Shown here: positions 1 to 6,205 of the stretch, in pieces
How positions within the stretch are numbered: the stretch's first letter is position 1
Layout: every line of letters begins with the position of its first letter
Made by a program: the position numbers and the translations under genes
The notes under the pieces: generated by a model
Database searches by the model: none
Told to the model about the DNA's origin: nothing
The model's input: only the letters and a program-made list of their open reading frames with translations
From: Candidatus Woesearchaeota archaeon
Lineage (GTDB): Archaea; Nanobdellota; Nanobdellia; SCGC-AAA011-G17; ARS1403
Direction of reading: 5' to 3'
Assembly: GCA_018302705.1 (NCBI GenBank)
Contig: JAGVZI010000009.1
Location: 1-38,723, forward strand
Length of the DNA: 38,723 bases

Positions 1-32
1 AAGAATTCTTTCCTTATTTCTTCTTTCTTCAT
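1..32 (-). CDS. Start of a leftward gene cut by the window edge (tentative)
   Basis: On the minus strand an ATG at 32 opens a frame reading MKKEEIRKEF that runs off the left edge; an in-frame ATG two codons upstream (38) is an alternative start. A TTAAAT-like element around 63-71 could be its TATA box, divergent from the next gene. Only ten codons are visible, so no family can be named. Confidence 0.35.
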   Translation of the reverse strand, partial: MKKEEIRKEF

Positions 33-117
33 GAACATCACCAAGATTCATGAAAAAACCCATGAATTTAAGTGGTGACATATGTCATGATACTACACAA
101 ATTGAAAAAAATCGAAG

Positions 118-131
118 GATTTATATATCCG
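118..131 (+). promoter_or_regulatory. TATA promoter of the 144-536 gene
   Basis: The element ATTTATATAT lies about 20-25 bp before the ATG at 144, the spacing expected for a leaderless archaeal mRNA. This argues for a start at 144 and against the ORF-track start at 72, which lies upstream of the promoter. Confidence 0.6.
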
Positions 132-143
132 CTAATTATAAGC

Positions 144-536
144 ATGGATATGGCAAAAAAGAGTGATATAAAAACTGATGCTAACAGAAACCACAATGAA
201 AAGCTTTTGATTGTGACGATTTCTTTGCTAAGCGCCTTGCTGATTTTGAATATAGTTACATTGACTGGGTTCTCGACGAAGTTTACTACTGATTATAGAG
301 TAGTGCAAGGAGAAAGCGCATGCAGCAGAATCGGCGGAGTACTTTTCAGAGAAGGGGTGACTGCAAATCACAACGGGAATAGCGTCATGTTAGAAGCTAC
401 TTCAGAAGACGCTGTTGGTGTAGAAGTCAATGGTCAAAGCAGGTCAGTATTATCCGGTCATGAAGTGTGGATAAACGGCGTGACTGTGAAAAATTTCGCA
501 AGCAATGAAAATGATGCTTGCTTGGTTTTAAGTTAA
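144..536 (+). CDS. Small membrane-anchored extracytoplasmic protein, unknown function
   Basis: I do not recognise a named family. From the chosen start (MDMAKKSDIK) the product has about 130 residues. A charged cytoplasmic N-terminus is followed by one hydrophobic helix (LLIVTISLLSALLILNIVTL) and a beta-rich outside domain with two cysteines, one near its start (ESACSR) and one near the C-terminus (NDACLVLS), which could form a disulfide. The segment around 'VEVNGQSRSVLSGHEVWINGVTV' has the alternating polar/hydrophobic pattern of a small beta domain. A second in-frame ATG two codons later is an alternative start. It is monocistronic and followed by T-rich sequence. The role is likely at the cell surface, by topology only. 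Confidence 0.65.
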   Translation: MDMAKKSDIKTDANRNHNEKLLIVTISLLSALLILNIVTLTGFSTKFTTDYRVVQGESACSRIGGVLFREGVTANHNGNSVMLEATSEDAVGVEVNGQSRSVLSGHEVWINGVTVKNFASNENDACLVLS

Positions 537-577
537 TTGTTTTGTTTTTAATTGTTTTTTATTTTCCTTAAAAGAAA

Positions 578-590
578 TATTTATAAAACT
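578..590 (+). promoter_or_regulatory. TATA promoter for the structured RNA candidate
   Basis: ATATTTATAAAAC is a strong archaeal TATA box. Transcription would begin about 25 nt downstream, at 607-610, exactly where the terminal stem of the RNA candidate begins. No open reading frame starts there. Confidence 0.55.
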
Positions 591-607
591 GCTTTTCTTT
601 AAAATAG

Positions 608-690
608 GTGGTGACTCGGGGTTCTTCCTTTTAGACACCGTTCTAAAGGATGTCCAACTAATAACTTAAACGCCTCGCAGTCACCTCTGA
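608..690 (+). ncRNA. Candidate small structured RNA, unclassified
   Basis: GGTGACT at 610-616 pairs perfectly with AGTCACC at 679-685. The stem continues as CGGGG (617-621) with CCTCG (673-677), with one bulged C at 678 and one G-U pair. Inside, CCTTTTAGA and TCTAAAGG form a second hairpin. The stem starts at the predicted transcription start of a TATA promoter and is followed by a T-run (ATTTTTAG). There is no ATG-led ORF, no T-arm and no tRNA-type loop, so it is not a tRNA. Clear C/D or ACA boxes were not found. It may be a guide or regulatory RNA; the class is unknown. Confidence 0.45.
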
Positions 691-711
691 ATTTTTAGAA
701 GTAAATTAAAA

Positions 712-1038
712 TTATTCTCTGTAAACCTTAAACAATTTTTTATAAGTAAACACAGCTATCGGCAAAGAAATGATCAGCATCGCAATAGAATCTGCCAATA
801 TTCCTTTAGTTCTGTTATAATCTACTTTGCATTCTTGCTCAGGAATTTTAGATGTTTCCTCGTCAGCTCTTAAAGGCGGCAGCGGCTTGTACTCGCAAGT
901 TTCTACTTTCAGAACATAATTTTTCGTAGCCTCGGATATTCCTCTCGAGGCTGAAACCACCGACATTACTGAAGTAATCAAAAATAAAACAGCGATTGTA
1001 ACTAACAATACTGTCTTGACGATTTTTGACGGATCCAT
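712..1038 (-). CDS. Small two-helix membrane protein, unknown function
   Basis: 108 residues with a hydrophobic helix at about 6-30 (IVKTVLLVTIAVLFLITSVM) and a second at about 80-98 (ILADSIAMLIISLPIAVFTY). They are separated by a roughly 50-residue loop containing two cysteines (C48, C70) and a proline-rich stretch (KPLPPLRADE). With the basic C-terminus (KKLFKVYRE) inside, the loop would lie outside and could be disulfide-bonded. It is transcribed divergently from the endonuclease III-like gene, with under 50 bp between the starts. No family recognised; lineage-specific small membrane proteins of this type are common in DPANN genomes. Confidence 0.6.
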   Translation of the reverse strand: MDPSKIVKTVLLVTIAVLFLITSVMSVVSASRGISEATKNYVLKVETCEYKPLPPLRADEETSKIPEQECKVDYNRTKGILADSIAMLIISLPIAVFTYKKLFKVYRE

Positions 1039-1081
1039 ATCCTGGAATAGATTTTTAATGTTTATTAACTTTTCTAAACTG

Positions 1082-1726
1082 ATGAAAGAAAAATTAAAAG
1101 AGATTTATGACAAACTAGAAAAAGAATATGGAGAACAGAACTGGTGGCCGACAATATCCTCCAATAAGAGATTTGAAATAATTATTGGAGCAATTTTAAC
1201 GCAGAACACTTCTTGGAGCAATGTGGAAAAGGCAATCAAGAATTTAGATAAATTTAATTTTCTAAGAAAGGATGCAATTAGGCAGCTGGGAGAAGAGGAA
1301 TTGGGGCAGCTAATCAAAAGCTCCGGTTACTTTAAGCAGAAAGCCAAAAAACTGAAGAAGATTGTTGAATTTTTAGATTCAAAGAAAGAAATAAACAGGG
1401 AAAATTTATTGCAAGTCTGGGGCATTGGAAATGAAACTGCTGACTCAATTTTATTATATGCATATGATATGCCTGTTTTCGTTATCGATAATTACACCAA
1501 AAGAATTTTTTCTAGAATAGGAATCATTAATGAAGAACTTGAATACGATGAATTGCAGAAAATATTTACAGGAAATTTGAAAAACTATGTTGGATTATAT
1601 AAGGAGTATCATGCTTTGATTGTTAGATTAGGAAAAGAGATTTGTTTGAAAATGAGTCCAAAATGCAGTGGATGCTGCCTAAGAGAAAAATGCAAATATG
1701 AGATTAATAACCGGGATGAGAAATAG
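1082..1726 (+). CDS. Endonuclease III-related DNA glycosylase (HhH-GPD, iron-sulfur)
   Basis: A base-excision repair enzyme of the Nth/MagIII-like group (COG2231 type), 214 residues. Visible parts: an N-terminal HhH-GPD fold with the substrate-pocket motif GAILTQNTSW (about 36-45), the helix-hairpin-helix WGIGNETADSIL (113-124), the catalytic-type Asp136 in VIDNYTKR, and a C-terminal [4Fe-4S] loop with exact C-x6-C-x2-C-x5-C spacing (C188, C195, C198, C204). The lysine of bifunctional Nth in the HhH (GVGRKTA) is replaced by Glu (GIGNETA). This is usual in the COG2231 branch and suggests a monofunctional glycosylase rather than an AP lyase. The ORF track adds 22 residues; ATG 1082 is chosen because family homology begins there. 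Exact substrate unknown. Confidence 0.85.
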   Translation: MKEKLKEIYDKLEKEYGEQNWWPTISSNKRFEIIIGAILTQNTSWSNVEKAIKNLDKFNFLRKDAIRQLGEEELGQLIKSSGYFKQKAKKLKKIVEFLDSKKEINRENLLQVWGIGNETADSILLYAYDMPVFVIDNYTKRIFSRIGIINEELEYDELQKIFTGNLKNYVGLYKEYHALIVRLGKEICLKMSPKCSGCCLREKCKYEINNRDEK

Positions 1727-1735
1727 AAGTTAAGA

Positions 1736-1850
1736 CGCCGCGACTGGGATTTGAACCCAGATATCCCGAAGGAAACAGGATTCTTGCATGACCTATAGCA
1801 ATCCCACGCTAGCACACTAACTGCGCAATACCAGGTTATGCGATCGCGGC
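1736..1850 (-). tRNA. tRNA-Ser (GCU) with one clear intron and one probable extra insertion
   Basis: Acceptor GCCGCGA pairs with TCGCGGC, discriminator G (serine-type). The T-arm is CTGGG-TTCAAAT-CCCAG and the long variable arm TCC-TTCG-GGA marks a type II tRNA. The anticodon stem TGGGA/TCCTG carries the loop TTGCTAA (anticodon GCT, 1799-1797) once a 14-nt intron (1795-1782) is removed at the canonical 37/38 position. Its bulge-helix-bulge is visible: TTGC of the loop pairs with GCAA near the intron 3' end, flanked by 3-nt bulges. The D-arm (GCAT..CCTGGTA..TTGC) is complete. However, 17 more nucleotides (about 1824-1808, junction ambiguous by 3 nt) separate it from the anticodon stem, probably a second intron near 25/26. 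A TATA box lies at 1871-1880. Confidence 0.88.
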
Positions 1851-1925
1851 TTGAGGATAGCGAGGATATTTTGTTTTATAAATGTTATCAAAAGTTTTAA
1901 AAGGAAGGAATTGAAATAAAAGTTC

Positions 1926-2091
1926 AGCGCGGTAGAACAGTTAGGAGTGTTCGTTGAATTGTTGATGTGAAAATACTAGATGCGAAAGGCCCATAAATAA
2001 TGGGAAATCACTCCTGTGTTTTGGACACCCAAAAGTTATCAGATAATCTGATTCTGGTTAAAGGTCGCTGGTTCAAATCCAGCCCGCGCTA
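1926..2091 (+). tRNA. tRNA-Gln (UUG), probably with two introns in the anticodon stem
   Basis: Acceptor AGCGCGG pairs with CCGCGCT and is followed by discriminator A. The D-arm is GAAC..TTAGG..GTTC and the T-arm GCTGG-TTCAAAT-CCAGC. A1-U72 with A73 fits archaeal tRNA-Gln. The loop TTTTGGA (2019-2025) is the typical Gln(UUG) loop and is closed by GTG/CAC. The outer anticodon-stem pairs come from flanking exons: TT at 1954-1955 with AA at 2060-2061. This implies two introns, about 1957-2016 (60 nt, position 28-30, ambiguous) and 2028-2058 (31 nt, 40/41). At the second, TGGA pairs with TCTG and a 3-nt bulge precedes a TTT/AAA inner helix, a relaxed splicing motif. Removal leaves a 75-nt tRNA. 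TATA box at about 1891-1900. Less likely reading: a single intron with a GUU loop. Confidence 0.72.
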
Positions 2092-2151
2092 TTCTGAATT
2101 TTTATTTTTATTATCGTCAGTTTTATATAATCCTAAATCAAAACTAAATCG

Positions 2152-2706
2152 ATGAGAATAACAACATCAAGAAAAGAAATAATAGATATAACAAAAGCTT
2201 GGCTTGCCATTACTGTTGCATTTGCAATCGTTTTAAGGAGCGGCATTGGAATTCTTGAATCGCTACTTGTTTCAGCAATTGCAGTCGGCTTGGGATTTTT
2301 GCTGCATGAGCTCGGCCATAAAATTGTTGCTCAATACTATCGCTGTTTTGCAGAATTCAGGAGCTTTGATTCCATGTTGCTACTTGCGATTGCAATGAGC
2401 TTTTTTGGATTCGTGTTTGCTGCTCCCGGCGCTGTAATGATCCATGGATATGTTAACAGAGAAAGGAACGGGAAAATTTCAATTGCTGGCCCCTCTATTA
2501 ATATTGCCTTGGCTTTAATTTTTCTTTTTTTAACTTTTATATTCGGGAGCAACATTGTTTTATTATACGGATTCAGGATAAATGTCTGGCTTGCTTTGTT
2601 TAACTTGATCCCGTTTGGAAACTTTGATGGAAGCAAGATCTTTAGATGGAATAAAAAAATATATTGGATATTTGCAGCTTTATGCATCGGGCTGTTTTTA
2701 ATATAA
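2152..2706 (+). CDS. M50-family (site-2-protease-like) membrane metalloprotease
   Basis: 184 residues and mostly hydrophobic, predicted to cut substrates within the membrane. The zinc motif HELGH is at 52-56 inside a transmembrane helix (GLGFLLHELGHKIVAQYY). The third zinc ligand motif is the family N-x-x-P-x-x-x-x-D-G pattern, NLIPFGNFDG at 151-160. A further conserved-looking block, ISIAGPSINIALAL (109-122), matches the 'AGP..N' element of M50 proteins. It lacks PDZ or CBS domains, so it is a minimal core form. A TATA box (TTTTATATAATCC, about 2122-2134) gives a nearly leaderless transcript starting at this ATG. Substrate unknown. Confidence 0.82.
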   Translation: MRITTSRKEIIDITKAWLAITVAFAIVLRSGIGILESLLVSAIAVGLGFLLHELGHKIVAQYYRCFAEFRSFDSMLLLAIAMSFFGFVFAAPGAVMIHGYVNRERNGKISIAGPSINIALALIFLFLTFIFGSNIVLLYGFRINVWLALFNLIPFGNFDGSKIFRWNKKIYWIFAALCIGLFLI

Positions 2707-2754
2707 TGATAGATAAGCACAAGATTTAAAAATTAGAGGCGCTGATTATTTATT

Positions 2755-4155
2755 ATGAAAATTGAGGTGAATATAGAAAGATTATTGCTGCTATTTACTT
2801 TTTTTATTTTAATTAATTCTGCAGCAGCGCAAGAAGAAATTGGGGAAGCTGAACTGACAGATGAAGATAGCGGCATTACTCCTGATTCATTTTTATGGGG
2901 ACTGGACAAATCTATAGATAGGCTATCTCTGCTACTGACTTTTGACGATGGGAAAAAAGCAAGAAAGGGATTGAAGATTGCGAGAGAAAGGCTGCTTGAA
3001 GTCAAGGCCATGGCAGAGGAGAATAAACTTGAGCACGCTGAAAAAGCTAAAGAAGAGCATGGGAATATCCTGGATAGAGTAAAACAAAATATTGAAAACA
3101 TTAAGAAAGATAATTCTGAAGACGAGATTAAGGAAGTGATTGAAATTGAGAACGAAGTTGAGATGTATGATGACGAGGTTGAGCAGACTTTTGACGAGTT
3201 AAAAATTAGGATCGAGGTTAGAGGGGATATTACTGAGGAGCAAAGAGAGATGATCAATTCTATATTAAACAGCTTGAAGGGACAAACTGGAGACGTTGAA
3301 ATAAGTGTTAAAAATAAAAAGGACAGGACAAAAACAAGAATAAAGGAAGAGACTGGAAAAGATGATGCTGAAATAGAGGAAGATATTGAAGATATTGAAG
3401 AAAGCGCTGATGTAAAAGGGAGAGAAGGGTTAGAGAAGGCCCTGGAATTAAGAATCGAGCATGTTAAAAGAGAGATTGAAAAATCTGAAAGCTATCTTGA
3501 AGAGCGCAACAGGGAGGAGCTTAAAAAACATCTTGAACTAGCGAGGGAAATTCTTGATGAGGCTGCTAATGCTATCGACAAGAATGAGGTTGAGCATGCT
3601 AAGGAATTAATCCTGAGGGCATTGAAATTGGCTGTTTCTGTCAGAGGGGAAGATTCAAAAGTAAAACTGGAAGCTAAGAAAGAAAAATTTAAAGAAATAA
3701 TAGAAAAGAAAGATGTTGCTGAGGAAAGAAAAGAGCTACTAAAGCGAGAGAGAGAAGAATTAAAAGAAAATGAAGATGAAGACAGAGAGGAAGAGGAGAT
3801 AGATGAAGGAGCTTATTTCACTGAAAAAATGGAAAATGAAGTGATAAACAAAAAAGGAAGACCTATTGAAGGATTTACCCCTTCGATGTTTTTAGATGTA
3901 TTTCCAAAACTTGAAAAGAAAGACTTTCATAATGTTGAGGCATTTGGCGGCATATATCATTATACTGAGGGTGAATTAAAGTTTGAAATGTCACCTGACA
4001 GATTTTCAGAAGGAGGCGGCATTATGGTTAGCTCTGCAGATGGAACTATTGGAGAAGAAGATATGGAAAAGTTATTGGAGAGCTTATCACAAAAATTTGG
4101 TATTAGAATAAATGGGAAGGGATCAGTAGATAGTGTTATGGAAAATTTAAGATGA
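2755..4155 (+). CDS. Secreted coiled-coil protein with DUF5667-like domain
   Basis: 466 residues. The N-terminal signal segment (LLLLFTFFILINSAAAQ) suggests export with cleavage after AAA. It is followed by 'ITPDSFLWGLDKSIDRLSLL' and a lysine/glutamate-rich helix, the pattern of DUF5667 (a P-x-S-x-x-Y/W-x-L-K start and long amphipathic helices). Residues about 100-360 are almost entirely charged E/K/R and should form long coiled coils. A non-helical globular tail (about 365-466) contains glycine-rich 'FSEGGGIMVSSADG'. Its stop overlaps the next ORF by ATGA. DUF5667 proteins are abundant in DPANN and Gram-positive bacteria; function is not established. A structural or envelope-associated role is inference. 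Confidence 0.7.
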   Translation: MKIEVNIERLLLLFTFFILINSAAAQEEIGEAELTDEDSGITPDSFLWGLDKSIDRLSLLLTFDDGKKARKGLKIARERLLEVKAMAEENKLEHAEKAKEEHGNILDRVKQNIENIKKDNSEDEIKEVIEIENEVEMYDDEVEQTFDELKIRIEVRGDITEEQREMINSILNSLKGQTGDVEISVKNKKDRTKTRIKEETGKDDAEIEEDIEDIEESADVKGREGLEKALELRIEHVKREIEKSESYLEERNREELKKHLELAREILDEAANAIDKNEVEHAKELILRALKLAVSVRGEDSKVKLEAKKEKFKEIIEKKDVAEERKELLKREREELKENEDEDREEEEIDEGAYFTEKMENEVINKKGRPIEGFTPSMFLDVFPKLEKKDFHNVEAFGGIYHYTEGELKFEMSPDRFSEGGGIMVSSADGTIGEEDMEKLLESLSQKFGIRINGKGSVDSVMENLR

Positions 4156-4355
4156 GGAAGTGGAGCTTAATGAAAAGACTGGTTAAAAAAATTATTACCA
4201 AGATTGGCAAAAACAAAGCAAGGTCCCTGAAGAAAAAAAGGAATTCCTTTCTGAAAGAAGAGTATTTTATATGCAGAGTCTGCAAGCAGGTATTACCAGC
4301 AGAGGAGATGGATGTTAAAGACAAGAGTGTTTGCAGAGAATGCTGCAGATCTTAA
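4152..4355 (+). CDS. Small basic zinc-ribbon protein, unknown
   Basis: 67 residues, starting inside the stop of the DUF5667 gene (ATGA overlap), so translation is probably coupled. The N-terminal 35 residues are strongly basic (MKRLVKKIITKIGKNKARSLKKKR). The C-terminus has two CxxC pairs (ICRVCKQ and VCRECC) separated by about 16 residues, a typical single zinc ribbon. Nucleic-acid binding is a reasonable guess from charge and fold, not demonstrated. No family recognised. Confidence 0.6.
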   Translation: MRKWSLMKRLVKKIITKIGKNKARSLKKKRNSFLKEEYFICRVCKQVLPAEEMDVKDKSVCRECCRS

Positions 4356-4388
4356 AAAATAAAATAAATATTCTTTGCTGGAGGAGGA

Positions 4389-4403
4389 TAAGATTTATAT
4401 ATC
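4389..4403 (+). promoter_or_regulatory. TATA promoter of the coiled-coil membrane gene
   Basis: GATTTATATATCTTT sits about 25-35 bp before ATG 4426, giving a short or absent leader. It separates this gene transcriptionally from the DUF5667 pair. Confidence 0.55.
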
Positions 4404-4425
4404 TTTCCTATTTTAAAGTGATAAA

Positions 4426-5220
4426 ATGGTTAGCAGTGGTTATTTTTGGCTTGAAATAGGCTCTTTACTATTATTAATAACGGCGTTTGTTATTTTGCTG
4501 AATGCGAAGAAAAGAGACATAACTAATTTTCTGAGAGATAAATTAACAAGCATATTCTTGCTGGTTGTTGTATTCTTAATTGTTTTCATTATAGGATTTT
4601 TTATCTCTGCCTTGTCTGTACTCGCCTTTTTAGTCAGCTTTGTTTTGCTCTTAACTGGGTTTGTGGTTAGTAGAAGTGTCGAGATAAGGAGGGGGATCAG
4701 GCTTTTCAAGAGCAAGCTTGAAGAGGAGAGTATAAATCCAAAGGTTGATGAGATAAAAAAGGAAAGAAACGATGTTGAAAAAGAGAGGAGCCAGATTGAA
4801 AAAGAAAGAAGCAAAGTAGAGGAATTTAGATTAAGGCTGGAGAGCGAGAAGAAAGCTATTGAGAGCAAAACAAGAGAACTAAATGAAATCGAGAAGAAAA
4901 TTAAAGAGGGCGAGAAGGAATTCAAGAAAAAGCAGGATGAGCTGCAGTTTGAGAATGAGAAGCTTGAAAGAGAGAAGCAGAAGATGAAGGAAAGAGAAGA
5001 CAAATTAAATGAGGAGCTGAGAAAAATTGACGAGAGAAAAAGGAGTTCTGAGAAATTAAAGGATGAAGCGAAAGCAGCTGAATTAAAAATAAGCGAAGAT
5101 AAAAGGAAGCTGCTGGAAGAGAAAAGAACTTTTGAATCTGAAAAAAAGAAATTCAGCAAGGAAAAGAAAGTCAAAGCCTTGCCAAGAAAAAAAGCTCCGA
5201 AAACAAAAAAGAAAAGGTAA
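4426..5220 (+). CDS. Membrane-anchored long coiled-coil protein
   Basis: 264 residues. Three hydrophobic segments lie near the N-terminus: about 7-24 (WLEIGSLLLLITAFVILL) and a double-length one at about 41-80 (IFLLVVVFLIVFIIGFFISA, then SVLAFLVSFVLLLTGFVV). From about residue 90 to 250 the protein is almost purely charged heptad-like E/K/R sequence, a long cytoplasmic coiled coil. The end is very basic (RKKAPKTKKKR). The layout (membrane anchor, rod, basic tail) suggests a tether or scaffold, possibly contacting nucleic acid, but this is inference. The antisense ORF 4440-5174 is a low-complexity shadow of it. Confidence 0.65.
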   Translation: MVSSGYFWLEIGSLLLLITAFVILLNAKKRDITNFLRDKLTSIFLLVVVFLIVFIIGFFISALSVLAFLVSFVLLLTGFVVSRSVEIRRGIRLFKSKLEEESINPKVDEIKKERNDVEKERSQIEKERSKVEEFRLRLESEKKAIESKTRELNEIEKKIKEGEKEFKKKQDELQFENEKLEREKQKMKEREDKLNEELRKIDERKRSSEKLKDEAKAAELKISEDKRKLLEEKRTFESEKKKFSKEKKVKALPRKKAPKTKKKR

Positions 5221-5261
5221 ATTTTAAATTATAAATCCAAATTTTTTTAACTTGAAGCTCG

Positions 5262-5666
5262 TTAAAATCCTAACTCTTTATCTAATTTTCTGCTTATCTT
5301 TTCCATCTCTTCCATGAATTCATTCATCTCCTCTTTCAATCTTGATATCATCGAGCTTATATTGGAATCGATTAATTCAAATTCATGATCCTTCTCAATT
5401 ACTATGTTTGATCCGGCTAGTTTGTCTAAGTGATGCAATACAGTAGCTCTTGAAAGATGCGACTTATCAGCTAAATCTTGAGAATTCATCAGCTCATTTT
5501 CTTTCTTCGCTTTTATTAATTCTATAAAGATCCTATGGCAAGACTTTTCCTTATCCCGCTCATTAAACAAGCCGAGTGCTTGAGAAATCCAATATAATTC
5601 TTCATTAGTATTTGATTCTGAAATCGGTTCTATAGGCCCTATGTTTAAGATTATTTTTCTAGCCAT
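5262..5666 (-). CDS. Winged-helix transcription regulator divergent from the heat-shock operon
   Basis: 134 residues. A winged helix-turn-helix occupies about 52-98: SQDLADKSHLSRATVLHHLD has the ArsR/MarR-type helix-turn-helix pattern. It is followed by a wing (IVIEKDHEFELI) and a C-terminal amphipathic helix rich in E/K (SRLKEEMNEFMEEMEKISRKL) suited to dimerisation. The first 45 residues are not recognised. It reads away from grpE, sharing an 82-bp intergenic region with two palindromes, one of which overlaps its own predicted start point. It therefore probably represses itself and possibly grpE-dnaK-dnaJ, in the manner of archaeal heat-shock regulators such as Phr. Sequence relation to Phr itself is not evident. 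Confidence 0.72.
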   Translation of the reverse strand: MARKIILNIGPIEPISESNTNEELYWISQALGLFNERDKEKSCHRIFIELIKAKKENELMNSQDLADKSHLSRATVLHHLDKLAGSNIVIEKDHEFELIDSNISSMISRLKEEMNEFMEEMEKISRKLDKELGF

Positions 5667-5669
5667 GCT

Positions 5670-5718
5670 TATTCTAGAATATAGAAATGTTTATAAATAT
5701 GTTGATGTCTGTTCAACA
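5670..5718. promoter_or_regulatory. Bidirectional heat-shock promoter with two palindromic operators
   Basis: TTTATAAA at 5690-5697 is itself palindromic and is correctly placed for both genes: 24-31 bp from the regulator ATG on the minus strand, and upstream of grpE on the plus strand. A perfect 12-bp palindrome TATTCTAGAATA (5670-5681) covers the regulator start point. A second inverted repeat, TGTTGA-N7-TCAACA (5700-5718), lies just downstream of the TATA on the grpE side. The placement allows a bound dimer to block transcription in each direction. Confidence 0.6.
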
Positions 5719-5748
5719 AATAGGGGGGTTGAGATTAGATAAATTAAG

Positions 5749-6204
5749 ATGAAAGAAGATTCTAAAATTAAAGAAAAAATCGAAATCATTGATGAATTAG
5801 AAGAAGGAAAAGAAGAAAGCAAGGAAAAAAATTTTCTTGAAGACCTTCAGAGGGTTCAGGCTGATTTTGAAAACTACATTAAACGTGTTGATAAAGAAAA
5901 AGATAGGATAAAAGAGATTGCAAAAGCTGAATTGCTGTTAAAATTGATTAGCATAAAGGATGATTTTGACAAGGCTGTTGATATTAACAATGAAGGTGTT
6001 AAAATAATACATAACAATTTCAAAAAATTTCTAGAAGAAGAAGGTGTGAAAGAAATCAAATCTCTTGGAGAAGAATTTAATCATAATCTTCACGAAGTTA
6101 TTAAAAAAAACGGAGATGGAAAGATAACTGAAGAAGTTCAGAAAGGCTACATGTTGAATGATAAAATATTAAGAATCGCAAAAGTCATAATTGGAGGTAA
6201 ATAA
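5749..6204 (+). CDS. grpE: GrpE nucleotide exchange factor
   Basis: 151 residues, the co-chaperone that releases ADP from DnaK. A long charged N-terminal helix (to about 40) leads into the family signature [22 protein letters not shown] (about 28-50), the four-helix dimer region, and a C-terminal beta domain with the typical G-D-G-K-I..V-x-x-G-Y ([19 protein letters not shown]). It is shorter than E. coli GrpE (197), mainly from a reduced N-terminal tail. First gene of the operon; its stop is immediately followed by dnaK, and GGAGGT inside its last codons is the dnaK ribosome site. Regulation by the palindromes upstream is likely. Confidence 0.93.
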   Translation: MKEDSKIKEKIEIIDELEEGKEESKEKNFLEDLQRVQADFENYIKRVDKEKDRIKEIAKAELLLKLISIKDDFDKAVDINNEGVKIIHNNFKKFLEEEGVKEIKSLGEEFNHNLHEVIKKNGDGKITEEVQKGYMLNDKILRIAKVIIGGK

Positions 6205-6205
6205 A

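Noticed and set aside
1957-2058. Box C-like TGATG (1963) and box D CTGA (2048) in tRNA-Gln introns, as in the C/D guide of archaeal tRNA-Trp introns
   Set aside because: The two motifs lie in different introns separated by the anticodon exon, and no D'/C' pair with a guide match was found.
4440-5174. 244-residue antisense ORF rich in Ser/Phe/Leu
   Set aside because: Shadow of the Lys/Glu-rich coiled-coil gene on the plus strand.
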